From Ruminococcaceae bacterium UBA6845 (lineage in GTDB: Bacteria; Bacillota; Clostridia; Oscillospirales; Acutalibacteraceae): a stretch of DNA of 64,000 bases. Below the pieces are notes generated by a model. It made no database searches, was not told the DNA's origin, and saw nothing but the letters and a program-made list of their open reading frames with translations. Position 1 is the first letter of the stretch, and each line of letters begins with the position of its first letter. The stretch is taken from the NCBI GenBank assembly GCA_002449395.1, contig DKDP01000028.1:25199-89198 (forward strand), written 5' to 3'. Made by a program: the position numbers and the translations under genes. Shown here in pieces: positions 1 to 8,461 of this stretch.

Positions 1-1
1 C

Positions 2-877
2 GAGGTTCTTCTGCTCAGATGCGGCGGTCTTACGTTCTTCGAAAGCGTAACGCTCAGCTTCGGCACGGCGGGTACAGGAGGCTTCGGTATCGTCAATTCA
101 AGCATCGCCGATTACAGTCTGTATACACAGATCGTTATCGGAGTGTTTATGACCCTTTTCGGCATTAACTTTAACTTCTATTTCCTGCTCTTCTGCGGAA
201 AGCTGAAATCGGCTTTCAGAAATGTTGAGGTTAAATCATATCTCGGAATAATGGGAACCGCAATAATTCTCATTGCCATTAACATAAGGCATATGTTCGG
301 CTCATTCTTTGAGGCTTTGCACCAGTCGGCTTTCCAGGTCAGCTCGGTTATGACGACCACGGGCTTTGCAACTACGGACTTTGACAAGTGGCCTGAATTC
401 AGCAGGACGGTAATGCTTATCGTTATGTGCGTTGGCGCCTGCGCAGGCAGTACGGGCGGCGGATTTAAGGTTTCACGAATTATAATCCTTGCAAAATCCG
501 CCAAGCGTGAGCTTAAGCGGCTCGCCCATCCGAGAAGCGTCAGCGTTATCACGATGGACGGCAAGAGAGTCAGCGATGAGGTAGTTACGGGCACTAACGT
601 ATTTTTCTTCATTTATGTTGTGATTTTTGTCGTTTCTCTGCTCATCGTTTCAACCGACAAGCAGGATATGGTTACAAATATATCCGGTGTTATCGCAACG
701 CTTAACAATATCGGTCCCGGACTCGGAAAGGTCGGACCGACCGGTAATTTCTCGGTATTCAGCTGGTATTCAAAGGTTGTTTTTATTTTGGATATGCTTC
801 TCGGAAGACTTGAGATTTTCCCGTTCCTTATGCTTTTTGTGCCGACATTATCGGGACATAAAAAGGTCAGAAGATAA
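2..877 (+). CDS. trkH: Potassium uptake protein TrkH/KtrB family, 3' part
   Basis: The frame is open from base 2, so the gene starts before the window; about 291 residues are visible. TrkH-type proteins are the ion-conducting membrane subunit of Trk/Ktr K+ uptake and work with a cytoplasmic TrkA/KtrA nucleotide-binding subunit. Three of the repeated pore loops are visible: GTAGTGGFG near the start, TTTGFATTDFDKW with the following STGGGFK, and NNIGPGLGKVGPTGNFS. The ending GRLEIFPFLMLF is typical of the family C-terminus. Stop TAA at 875-877 is followed by a hairpin terminator. A trkA partner is probably upstream but lies outside the window. Confidence 0.93.
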   Translation, partial: EVLLLRCGGLTFFESVTLSFGTAGTGGFGIVNSSIADYSLYTQIVIGVFMTLFGINFNFYFLLFCGKLKSAFRNVEVKSYLGIMGTAIILIAINIRHMFGSFFEALHQSAFQVSSVMTTTGFATTDFDKWPEFSRTVMLIVMCVGACAGSTGGGFKVSRIIILAKSAKRELKRLAHPRSVSVITMDGKRVSDEVVTGTNVFFFIYVVIFVVSLLIVSTDKQDMVTNISGVIATLNNIGPGLGKVGPTGNFSVFSWYSKVVFILDMLLGRLEIFPFLMLFVPTLSGHKKVRR

Positions 878-885
878 AATAAAAT

Positions 886-913
886 CGGGGTTGTCGCATC
901 AGCGGCAACCCCG
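886..913. terminator. Bidirectional hairpin terminator between trkH and the exonuclease gene
   Basis: A 12-base arm CGGGGTTGTCGC (886-897) pairs with GCGGCAACCCCG (902-913) around a 4-base loop, with one G-T pair. On the minus strand it is followed by a T-rich run, so it best serves the convergent gene ending at 919. It can also end trkH transcripts. Confidence 0.8.
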
Positions 914-918
914 TAAAT

Positions 919-1446
919 TTATATCTTGCTTTTCAGTATTTCAACAAGCTCATAGGTAGTTCGACAATCGTCAAGCGCACGGTGCGAGGCTCCGTTAATC
1001 CCGAAATACTGCTTGAGAAATGACAGCTTGTGACTTTCAAGGGAGGGGAGAACCTCTTTTGAAAGCTGCAGGGAATCGAGCGTTCTGTTGCTCGGCTTTT
1101 CTCCGAAGAGGAGCTGAGAGTTCCACGATATAAAGCGCATATCAAACCCGATGTTGTGGCCGACGATCACGGCGTCGCCCACAAAATCGAACAGCTCGCA
1201 GAGAACGGTTGAGATGTCGTCTGCGTTTTCAAGCATAGAGTTGCTGATCCCGGTCAGACTGTATATAAAAGGGCTGATTTCCTTATCGGTATGAACAAGG
1301 CTTGAAAATTCATCGACTATCTCATCGTTTTCAACCTTAACGGCAGAAATTTCTATTATATCGTCCTCCTTGCACCTTAAACCCGTTGTCTCAATATCGA
1401 CAACGATAAAATCGGAGGTACTTTTAAAATCCTGGGCAACTTTCAT
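919..1446 (-). CDS. DnaQ-like 3'-5' exonuclease (DEDDh family)
   Basis: A 175-residue single-domain exonuclease of the DNA polymerase III epsilon type. The three motifs of the DEDDh fold are present: DIETTGL (Exo I), HNIGFDMRF (Exo II) and HRALDDCRTT (Exo III with catalytic His and Asp). There is no polymerase or helicase domain, so this is a stand-alone exonuclease rather than part of PolC or DinG. The start at 1446 is chosen because AAGGA lies eight bases before this ATG; ATGs at 1455 and 1488 are in frame but less well placed. The substrate, DNA or RNA, cannot be read from the sequence. Confidence 0.85.
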   Translation of the reverse strand: MKVAQDFKSTSDFIVVDIETTGLRCKEDDIIEISAVKVENDEIVDEFSSLVHTDKEISPFIYSLTGISNSMLENADDISTVLCELFDFVGDAVIVGHNIGFDMRFISWNSQLLFGEKPSNRTLDSLQLSKEVLPSLESHKLSFLKQYFGINGASHRALDDCRTTYELVEILKSKI

Positions 1447-1560
1447 TTGATTCATCCTTAGCTTTAAAATACCTATAAAGCATACCATATAATTATTTTC
1501 TTTTCAACTCTTTACTTATTATTTTTCTTGTGATAGAATACCTCTACCGGGGGTGGAAAA

Positions 1561-1878
1561 ATGTTTTTTAAAAGAAAAGATAAAACGCCTAAAAGCTATA
1601 TGATTTCGGATTTAAAGTTCCTTTCCGATGAGGCTAAGGAGGCATTTAAAATCCTTGAAATAACGGAAACGTCTCAGCTTTTGGACAAGGAAGCGGATAA
1701 TTTCTATCTTGACTACTGCGTTGAAAGCGGCGATGTTGCCGACAAGGTGATTCTCTATGAAATGAGAGCCGCCGTATATTTTGCCAATACCAAAAAGCCC
1801 GACGAAAAGAAGCTGCGCTGGTGGTATTGGAAGGACACCAATAAAGAAAATGAGGATCTATTCAGCGATGACGACTAA
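1561..1878 (+). CDS. Small hypothetical acidic protein
   Basis: A 105-residue cytoplasmic protein with no signal peptide or membrane segment. It has a basic N-terminus (FFKRKDKTPK), a charged middle, and a C-terminus with the aromatic cluster RWWYW followed by an acidic tail (EDLFSDDD). I do not recognise the family. A G-rich ribosome binding site (GGGGGTGG) precedes the ATG. Its 3' end overlaps the start of the MFS transporter gene at 1868, so the two are translationally coupled and probably one operon. Confidence 0.7.
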   Translation: MFFKRKDKTPKSYMISDLKFLSDEAKEAFKILEITETSQLLDKEADNFYLDYCVESGDVADKVILYEMRAAVYFANTKKPDEKKLRWWYWKDTNKENEDLFSDDD

Positions 1879-3079
1879 TAACAAATATACATCGACCAAA
1901 ATCGCCTGCTACACCGGATATTTTGTGCAGGCGATTATTAATAACCTTGCGTCACTTTTTTATGTAATTTTTCAGAAAGAATTTGAGCTTAGCTACTCTC
2001 AGATCAGCTGGCTTATACTGATAAATTTTGCGGCGCAGATCTTTATCGACTTTACATCGGTAAAATTAATCAGCAAGATCGGTTACAGAATATCAATCGT
2101 GTTTGCTCACGTTTTTGCGGCGGCGGGTCTTATTCTCCTCGGTATATTGCCGAGGCTTCTCAGCCATCATTTTGCGGGACTGGTCATTCCGGTCATCATC
2201 TATGCGATAGGATCGGGACTGATCGAGGTTCTTGTCAGTCCGATTATTGAGGGACTTCCGCTCAGCAACAAATCGGGTGAAATGGCATTCCTCCATTCAT
2301 TCTATTGCTGGGGACAGGCAACTGTTGTTCTGATATCGACCTTCGCAATTAAATTTATCGGCGAGGGAAACTGGATTTACCTGCCGATGCTGTGGGCGAT
2401 CATTCCGATAATCAATATGTTTGCCTTTATGAAGGTTCCGATTATTCCGCCGGTTCCCGAGGGAGAAAGCGAGATGCGGATTCCCGAGCTGTTCAGACAT
2501 TCGACATTTATTATCTGCGCTCTGCTTATGCTCTGTGCAGGCGCAAGTGAGATCGCAATGGCGCAGTGGGCGTCAACGTTTGCGGAAAAGAGCCTCGGAG
2601 TCAGCAAGTTTACGGGAGATCTGCTCGGTCCGTGCCTCTTTGCGGTGCTTATGGGTTCGGGAAGAGTGCTGTACGGCTCGTTTGGCGACAGGCTGAATCT
2701 TCGCCGTGTTCTGAGCTTCAGCGCCGGTCTCTGTATTGTAAGTTACCTTGCAACAACGCTTGTGCCGATCCCGATTGTTTCGCTGATCGGATGCGGACTT
2801 TGCGGACTTTCGGCTTCAACAATGTGGCCGGGTATATTCAGCCTTTCCGCAAAGGTGTTCCCGAGGGGCGGAACGGCAATGTTCGCAATGCTTGCGATGT
2901 TCGGCGACTTCGGATGTTCGCTCGGACCGTGGCTTACGGGTATTCTTTCCGATGCGGCAAAAGCGGATCCGTCGATCACAATGGATCCTCTGAAATTCGG
3001 ATTGATGTTCTGCATTGTGTTCCCGATACTGATGATTATTCTTCTGAACTTCACAAAGCAGATGAAAAGGGTTAAATAA
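1868..3079 (+). CDS. MFS transporter (FucP-like)
   Basis: A 403-residue major facilitator with about twelve hydrophobic segments. The start is placed at the ATG at 1868, inside the last codons of the preceding gene; an in-frame start at 1781 would add a non-membrane stretch read from that gene's other frame. A cytoplasmic loop between the halves carries PVPEGESEMRIPE. Conserved glycines in transmembrane segments (ASTMWPGIFSLSAK, GDFGCSLGPWLTG) resemble the sugar-transporting FucP branch, but the substrate is not determined. No sugar-catabolic genes are adjacent. Confidence 0.85.
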   Translation: MTTNNKYTSTKIACYTGYFVQAIINNLASLFYVIFQKEFELSYSQISWLILINFAAQIFIDFTSVKLISKIGYRISIVFAHVFAAAGLILLGILPRLLSHHFAGLVIPVIIYAIGSGLIEVLVSPIIEGLPLSNKSGEMAFLHSFYCWGQATVVLISTFAIKFIGEGNWIYLPMLWAIIPIINMFAFMKVPIIPPVPEGESEMRIPELFRHSTFIICALLMLCAGASEIAMAQWASTFAEKSLGVSKFTGDLLGPCLFAVLMGSGRVLYGSFGDRLNLRRVLSFSAGLCIVSYLATTLVPIPIVSLIGCGLCGLSASTMWPGIFSLSAKVFPRGGTAMFAMLAMFGDFGCSLGPWLTGILSDAAKADPSITMDPLKFGLMFCIVFPILMIILLNFTKQMKRVK

Positions 3080-3123
3080 AATTTATATTAGTAAATCTTA
3101 AAAACAAAATTCACGTAAAAATC

Positions 3124-3169
3124 AAAAAAGTGAGCCGACGCACATTGAAGTGTTTCAACTCACTTTTTT
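3124..3169. terminator. Bidirectional terminator between MFS gene and prs
   Basis: AAAAAAGTGAG (3124-3134) pairs perfectly with CTCACTTTTTT (3159-3169), giving an A-run and a T-run on both strands. It sits between two convergent genes. Confidence 0.85.
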
Positions 3170-3182
3170 GTTGTTAATTCAA

Positions 3183-4352
3183 TTATTTAAGTCCTTTTCT
3201 CTCAAGAAGAGAATTGATCTTTTCGGCGGGATCAAGCAGATCACTGATTGATGTGTCGTGGTTAAGAGTGTCGATGATGTATGAAAGATACTTTGACATA
3301 TCAACACGGACGTACCATTCCTTGCTGAGAAGCTCGGGGGTACCGTAAATGAGATTTGTTGTGAACACACGGTCGATAACGCCGTCCTTATATGCCTTGT
3401 CGAAAGCGTCAAAGCCGTTGCAGAAAAGACCGAATGCCGAGAAAATGTAAATTCTGGCTGCCTTGAGCTCCTTGAGCTTTGTTGCAACCTCGATCATTGA
3501 TTCGCCCGAGGAAATCATATCGTCGACAATGATAACGTCCTTACCCTCAACATTATCGCCGAGGAACTCGTGGGCGATGATCGGGTTTCTGCCGTCAACG
3601 ATTCTTGAAAAGTCACGGCGCTTATAGAACATACCGAGCTCAACGCCGAGAACGGTTGAATAATAGATACAACGTGACATTCCGCCCTCGTCGGGGGAGA
3701 TGATCATTATGTTGTCCTTGTTGATCTTGAGGTTGTCAACGTTGTTGACAGCCGCCTTGATCATCTGATAGGCGGGGGAGATGCTTTCAAATCCGCAAAG
3801 CGGAATTGCATTCATAACTCTCGGGTCGTGTGCGTCGAAGGTGATGAAGTTCTCAACACCCATTGCGTGAAGCTCCTGGAGCATCATTGCGCAGTCAAGC
3901 GATTCACGGCTGGAACGCTTATGCTGTCTGCCCTCATAGAGCATCGGCATAATAACCGAAACTCTCTTTGCCTTACCCTCGATGGCGCTGATTGCACGTT
4001 TGAGATTTGCGAAGTGTTCGTCCGGAGACATCGGAACCGTCATTCCGTACATCTTGTATGTTACTCCGTAGTTGAAAACGTCGCAGAGAATGTAAATATC
4101 ATAGCCTCTGACCGTCTGGTTAAGCGCTGCTTTACCTTCGCCTGTACCGAAACGGGGAAAGTCCATATTGATGAGATAGGTGGATTTTTCATATCCTGCA
4201 AATGCAAGCGTATCCTTATGCTCGCTGTTGCGCTGGAATCTCCATCTGATCAGGTAATTGTCGATCTTGTTGGCAAGCTCCTCGCATCCGGGAAGAGCAA
4301 TAATTCCAAGCTGACCTACCGGTATTGTGTTATAATTTGGTTCACTTCTCAT
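3183..4352 (-). CDS. prs: Ribose-phosphate pyrophosphokinase (PRPP synthetase)
   Basis: Makes 5-phosphoribosyl diphosphate from ribose-5-phosphate and ATP for nucleotide, histidine and tryptophan synthesis. The PRPP-binding loop VIIVDDMISSGES lies at about residues 257-269; FDAHDPRVMNAIP is the conserved region after the catalytic loop, and EGRQHKR corresponds to the flexible loop. At 389 residues it is longer than the usual ~315, with an extended N-terminal segment, as in a clostridial subgroup. It is monocistronic, with a convergent MFS gene downstream and the CDF gene upstream. Confidence 0.9.
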   Translation of the reverse strand: MRSEPNYNTIPVGQLGIIALPGCEELANKIDNYLIRWRFQRNSEHKDTLAFAGYEKSTYLINMDFPRFGTGEGKAALNQTVRGYDIYILCDVFNYGVTYKMYGMTVPMSPDEHFANLKRAISAIEGKAKRVSVIMPMLYEGRQHKRSSRESLDCAMMLQELHAMGVENFITFDAHDPRVMNAIPLCGFESISPAYQMIKAAVNNVDNLKINKDNIMIISPDEGGMSRCIYYSTVLGVELGMFYKRRDFSRIVDGRNPIIAHEFLGDNVEGKDVIIVDDMISSGESMIEVATKLKELKAARIYIFSAFGLFCNGFDAFDKAYKDGVIDRVFTTNLIYGTPELLSKEWYVRVDMSKYLSYIIDTLNHDTSISDLLDPAEKINSLLERKGLK

Positions 4353-4474
4353 TTATACTGTCCGCCTTTCAGAGTTATATGAATATTTTACTATAAAAGA
4401 GAGATTTTTTAAAGGGATAGACCCATTTTTTGTCGAAAAATATATTACAAATTATCGAAAATTATTTGTTGAGA

Positions 4475-5644
4475 TTACACAAAACTATGTTCGGCTTTTA
4501 TGACAGTGAAATAACTGCTGTTGATCTCGGAAATCTGTGAACTTATTTCCGAGATAATCTCTTTCGGCGATTCCTTGAAACCGTATGGAATAACAACGTC
4601 AAAAATAAGATTTGTATGCATCGGACCGTCAACAATTCTGAAATCGTGGATCGAAAGCTCCGGATTAACCTTTCGTACAACGTTCTCGGTTATCTCCTTA
4701 AGCTCGGTAACTCGCTCATTGTTGACCTCTATCGGGTCATAGTGGATCGTGAGGTCGATTCCCATTTCTTTCTTTACATCGTTTTCAATGTCGTCAATGA
4801 TGTTGTGACCCACCATAACATTGAGGTCGGACGGCATCTCAACGTGAACCGTTGCAAAATCACGTCCCGGACCGTAGCTGTGAACTATCAGGTCGTGAAT
4901 ACCGCTTACGTGATCGTAGGAAAGAATTTTCTTCTTGAGCGCTTCAACAAGTTCTTTTGACGGAGACTTGCCGATCAAGGTGCTGAGCGTGTCTCTGAAA
5001 ATTTCCAAGCCGGCTTTAAGAACAAAGCAGGCAACAACAATTCCGAGCCAGCCGTCAATGTGAAGATTCGGGAAGAAATTTGAAAGGATAAGAGCAATAA
5101 GCGTGATGCTTGTTGCGGCTATGTCGCTTATGCTGTCCGCAACAACAGCGGTCATAGCAGGGGAGTTGATCTTTTTCCCGAGACCTTTATTGAAAAAAGC
5201 AAGCCACAGCTTTCCGAGAATCGAAACGGCGATTATGATCGCACCGACAAGACTGAACTGAACATTTTCGGGGGAACGGATCTTTTCAACAGATTGAATC
5301 GCAAGCTCAATGCCCATAAACAGAATGATGAACGAAACGATCATTGCGGTTATGTATTCGATTCTGCCGTGACCGAACGGATGATCCCTGTCGGCGGGTT
5401 TGCCTGCCATTTTGAAGCCGAAAACCGTAACGGCGGACGATCCTGCGTCGGAAAGGTTGTTGACGGCGTCAGCGGTTATGGCAATACTGCCCGTCAGCGA
5501 TCCGACGAAGAATTTCAAAAGGCAGAGGATGACATTGACTGCGATTCCGACGCATCCGCTGAGTATGCCGTATTTTGTGCGAACCTTTTGGTCGTTGATA
5601 TTTTTATGATCCTTTATAAAAGTTTTGACAATTAAGTCGGTCAT
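4475..5644 (-). CDS. Cation diffusion facilitator family transporter
   Basis: A 389-residue CDF (FieF/YiiP-like) exporter of divalent metals such as Zn, Fe, Mn or Co using an ion antiport. Six membrane segments occupy the first ~220 residues. The metal-site motifs ADAVNNLSD in TM2 and HPFGHGRIEY after it are intact, and the second DxxxD-type site in TM5 reads VVADSISDIAAT. The C-terminal ~170 residues form a cytoplasmic domain longer than in YiiP. The gene is 13 bp downstream of the MscS gene on the same strand, so they are likely co-transcribed. Metal specificity is not readable. Confidence 0.9.
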   Translation of the reverse strand: MTDLIVKTFIKDHKNINDQKVRTKYGILSGCVGIAVNVILCLLKFFVGSLTGSIAITADAVNNLSDAGSSAVTVFGFKMAGKPADRDHPFGHGRIEYITAMIVSFIILFMGIELAIQSVEKIRSPENVQFSLVGAIIIAVSILGKLWLAFFNKGLGKKINSPAMTAVVADSISDIAATSITLIALILSNFFPNLHIDGWLGIVVACFVLKAGLEIFRDTLSTLIGKSPSKELVEALKKKILSYDHVSGIHDLIVHSYGPGRDFATVHVEMPSDLNVMVGHNIIDDIENDVKKEMGIDLTIHYDPIEVNNERVTELKEITENVVRKVNPELSIHDFRIVDGPMHTNLIFDVVIPYGFKESPKEIISEISSQISEINSSYFTVIKAEHSFV

Positions 5645-5657
5645 TTAATCACTCGTT

Positions 5658-6485
5658 TCATTTAGTTATATGCACGTCAAGCTGATCGTAGGGGATATGT
5701 ATACCGTTTTTGTCAAAGGCGATTTTAACCTTTTCCTGCATACTGAAATATGCAGGCCAGTAGTTTTCACTCTTGCACCATACAAAGCAGGCGATATCGA
5801 CGCCGCTTGCGCCGTGATTTGAAACTCCGATTGTATATTTCGGATCCTTGAGAAGAAGCGGCTCGCTTTCGGCAACCTGTCTGAGCACCTTTTTCGCTTT
5901 TTCGATATCATCGTCATAGCTTATCGTATAGGTAAGATCAAGCCTGATCTTATCTCTTGCCGTGTAGTTGATAAGTGTGGATGTCGTTATATTTTGATTC
6001 GGCACGACTACGAGCTTGTTGTCGTTTGTGACAAGCGTTGTATACATAAAACGTATTTCACGAACCTTGCCCTGGACATTGCCGATCTCAACGTAATCGC
6101 CGCTTTTAAAAGGCTTGTTGAAAAGGATCTGGACGCCGCCTGCAAGCTGAGCAATGCTGTTTTGCAGTCCGAGACCTGCCGTAATTCCTGCCGCACCGAT
6201 GGCGGTTATGAATGAATTGACGTTGAATCCGATCTGTTCAAGCGCAATTACGGCAACAATTATCCGCAAAAAAATGACTGTTGAACGTTTCACAAAGCGG
6301 TGCATTGATTTGTCAACGTTTTTATTTTCAAGGATTTTAACCATAAGATCGCCTGCGAGCTTCGCAAGCCAGAAACCGATAACGATTACCAGTACAAATA
6401 CAATTATCTTCGGCAAAGCGGCGGCAAATTTCTCAGGAAAATTTTCAAAACTCCACTGCTTGAGATCACTGAAAAAGGTTCCCAT
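5658..6485 (-). CDS. Small-conductance mechanosensitive channel (MscS family)
   Basis: A 275-residue protein of standard MscS length. Three N-terminal membrane helices end in the Gly/Ala-rich pore helix (AIGAAGITAGLGLQNS), followed by the beta domain with NKPFKSGDYVEIG and the mixed alpha/beta vestibule. Such channels open under membrane tension and release solutes in hypo-osmotic shock. It appears to be the first gene of a two-gene unit with the CDF transporter. Confidence 0.92.
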   Translation of the reverse strand: MGTFFSDLKQWSFENFPEKFAAALPKIIVFVLVIVIGFWLAKLAGDLMVKILENKNVDKSMHRFVKRSTVIFLRIIVAVIALEQIGFNVNSFITAIGAAGITAGLGLQNSIAQLAGGVQILFNKPFKSGDYVEIGNVQGKVREIRFMYTTLVTNDNKLVVVPNQNITTSTLINYTARDKIRLDLTYTISYDDDIEKAKKVLRQVAESEPLLLKDPKYTIGVSNHGASGVDIACFVWCKSENYWPAYFSMQEKVKIAFDKNGIHIPYDQLDVHITK

Positions 6486-6560
6486 AATTATCCTCCGTAA
6501 TTATTAAAGGTATTTTTATAAATTATACTCTGCTTTAGCCATAAATTCAAGATAAACAGA

Positions 6561-6588
6561 AAAAATCCCGCACCGAATGATGCGGGAT
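6561..6588 (-). terminator. Rho-independent terminator after the PHP gene
   Basis: On the minus strand the arms ATCCCGCA and TGCGGGAT (6565-6572 and 6581-6588) form a hairpin immediately followed by a run of T. It lies 16 bp beyond the stop codon of the gene ending at 6604. Confidence 0.85.
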
Positions 6589-6603
6589 CATTTATTATAG
6601 CTG

Positions 6604-7932
6604 TCAGATGATTCCGAGGAGATTTGCGAGCTTCTCTGTGATGAACATTATAAGTCCGAATGTGTGGGTCTGGAGAAGAGCGGAAACCTTGTCGCCGAGG
6701 GGAGTCTGGAAGAGATATGGCATCTTAGGAATCTGCTTATACTCTCTGCCGTCATACTTAAGCTCGAATGCCTGAGAATATGTTACACCGCCGTCGCCGA
6801 GAAGCTCAAAACGGATATAGCAGCCGAGCTGATCCTCGTAATCGTTAAGATCAATTTTTGTGTCGGTGGAGATAACCTTGCCGTTTGCAATCCACTTAAC
6901 CGACTTGCAGTCACGGCTCTCGTCGAGCTTGAGCTCAATGGTGTTCTCTTTCTGGTCAACCTTGATGCTCTTAACAAGGGGAACTTCGCCGTTGCCCTCG
7001 TGATCGGGTGTACCGTCTGTATACTTCTGGAACTTACTGCAAGCGAAGAAGTTGCCGACCTGCATGGCCTGCTTTACGTTTTCCTCTGTGTTCTCGGGGA
7101 GGAGGAAGTATTCAAAGCTCCTGCCGACATCGGAGATGTATTCGCTGTCGTCATCCGCAAAGGCGATGATGTTTCTGCCGTTCGGGATAACAACCTGAAG
7201 AAGTTCATCCCAAAGAGCCCTGTCAGCCTTTGTTACATTGTCGGTATTGTTGATGATTTCCATACCGAGACAGCTTCTGTAATCATTGAAGATGTTTCCG
7301 AAATAGCTGATGAATACATTCCAGTGTGAACGCTCGGGGAAATTGTTTGAATTTACCCAGTCGCCTACGTGGTTAAGGACAGTGAATCCGCCCGCCTCGT
7401 CAACTGCGGCAACGGAGGAGCGATAGTCATTTTCCTTGCCCCATTCGCCCTGACCGTACTCGGTGAAGTAGCCGTTGACGTGGGTCTTTGTGATGACAGC
7501 CATATTCATTTCGATGCCGCCCTTGATATCAATCATACCTCTGCCGTTTCTATCGGAGCCGGTGGTGATTCTTTCATAGTTTGAGTCACTCATAGGTTCG
7601 GCCTTGCGGAAATAATTGAAAATTCCGTTGGTCTCTCTCTCTTTGTTCCAGCCGTGATTGATAACGCCGTGATCGGTCATTGCAAGGATATCATAGCCCT
7701 TGCTGTAATAGAGCTGAACCATATCGGTAATGCTCAGGTCACCGTCGGATGCGACTGAATGGGTGTGCAGGTTTGCCTTGTAGTAATCCCATTTGTCCCA
7801 GTCAACGCACTCATACGGATTGACTATCGTGTAGTCGGTCTCATCAGCCGCCGCAGCGGAAATGAGAGGGGACGACGCCGTAAAAATGAGCGTTGCGCAG
7901 GTGAGGACCGATAAAACTTTTTTGAATTTCAT
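6604..7932 (-). CDS. Exported PHP-domain phosphoesterase-like protein
   Basis: A 442-residue protein with a signal peptide (basic KFKK, hydrophobic core, cleavage near SAAAA) and a C-terminal hydrophobic stretch that may anchor it. The PHP metal motifs are visible: NLHTHSVASDGD at about residue 55 and MTDHG at about residue 87. PHP domains are metal-dependent phosphoesterases; exported members occur in Firmicutes but their substrates are mostly unknown. The second half (~280-400) looks like a beta-sandwich ending in a repeated aromatic pattern. It is 18 bp downstream of the FHA gene and near two exported metallophosphatase-like genes, which suggests phosphoester turnover outside the cell. Confidence 0.8.
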   Translation of the reverse strand: MKFKKVLSVLTCATLIFTASSPLISAAAADETDYTIVNPYECVDWDKWDYYKANLHTHSVASDGDLSITDMVQLYYSKGYDILAMTDHGVINHGWNKERETNGIFNYFRKAEPMSDSNYERITTGSDRNGRGMIDIKGGIEMNMAVITKTHVNGYFTEYGQGEWGKENDYRSSVAAVDEAGGFTVLNHVGDWVNSNNFPERSHWNVFISYFGNIFNDYRSCLGMEIINNTDNVTKADRALWDELLQVVIPNGRNIIAFADDDSEYISDVGRSFEYFLLPENTEENVKQAMQVGNFFACSKFQKYTDGTPDHEGNGEVPLVKSIKVDQKENTIELKLDESRDCKSVKWIANGKVISTDTKIDLNDYEDQLGCYIRFELLGDGGVTYSQAFELKYDGREYKQIPKMPYLFQTPLGDKVSALLQTHTFGLIMFITEKLANLLGII

Positions 7933-7950
7933 TGTGACTCTCCTTTAGGT

Positions 7951-8343
7951 TTATTTTATTCTGAATTGAAGCGCAATCCCGCCGAAAGAAACGATGTCGC
8001 CGTCGTTAACCACGGTGGGCTCGTCAATACGCTTGCCCTTGATAAAGGTGCCTGAGCTGGAATGTGTGTCTGTAATTACCCAGCCCTTTTTGTGCTTTGA
8101 AATAACGGCGTGAAAACGTGAGACCGAGGCATAGTTGAGCACAATATCGCAGGCTCCGCTTCGTCCGATCGAGGTTTCCCAGCTCGTTATCGTGTATTCC
8201 CTGCCGTTCTGTTCGTCGTAGAAGTATGCGGGTGTGACTTTCGGAGCACGGCTTGAAAGCAGGTGCTTGACGCAGTATGCCGCAATGACGATGCACAAAG
8301 CGGGAATAAGGTATCTGTATATTTCGTTTAACAGCTCTTTCAT
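7951..8343 (-). CDS. Membrane-anchored FHA-domain protein
   Basis: 130 residues: one N-terminal membrane helix (about 10-28) and a single forkhead-associated domain (about 50-128). FHA landmarks are present: SIGRSGACDIVL, then SVSRFHAVI, and SSSGTFIKGKRI. FHA domains bind phosphothreonine peptides, usually products of Ser/Thr kinases; no such kinase is in this window. It is the first gene of a two-gene unit with the PHP protein. Confidence 0.9.
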   Translation of the reverse strand: MKELLNEIYRYLIPALCIVIAAYCVKHLLSSRAPKVTPAYFYDEQNGREYTITSWETSIGRSGACDIVLNYASVSRFHAVISKHKKGWVITDTHSSSGTFIKGKRIDEPTVVNDGDIVSFGGIALQFRIK

Positions 8344-8461
8344 TAAATCATCCTTTAAATGTTTAATTCAATTATAAGGTTTGCACAAAAAATTGTCAAC
8401 AATTTTTCCTTTAAATATTTATTATAATGTGCTATAATTGTCAGGACGGAGGTGCTTATTT

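Noticed and set aside
6664..7329. Plus-strand open frame of 221 codons
   Set aside because: It is antisense to the PHP-domain gene, which has a signal peptide, motifs and a terminator in the right place.
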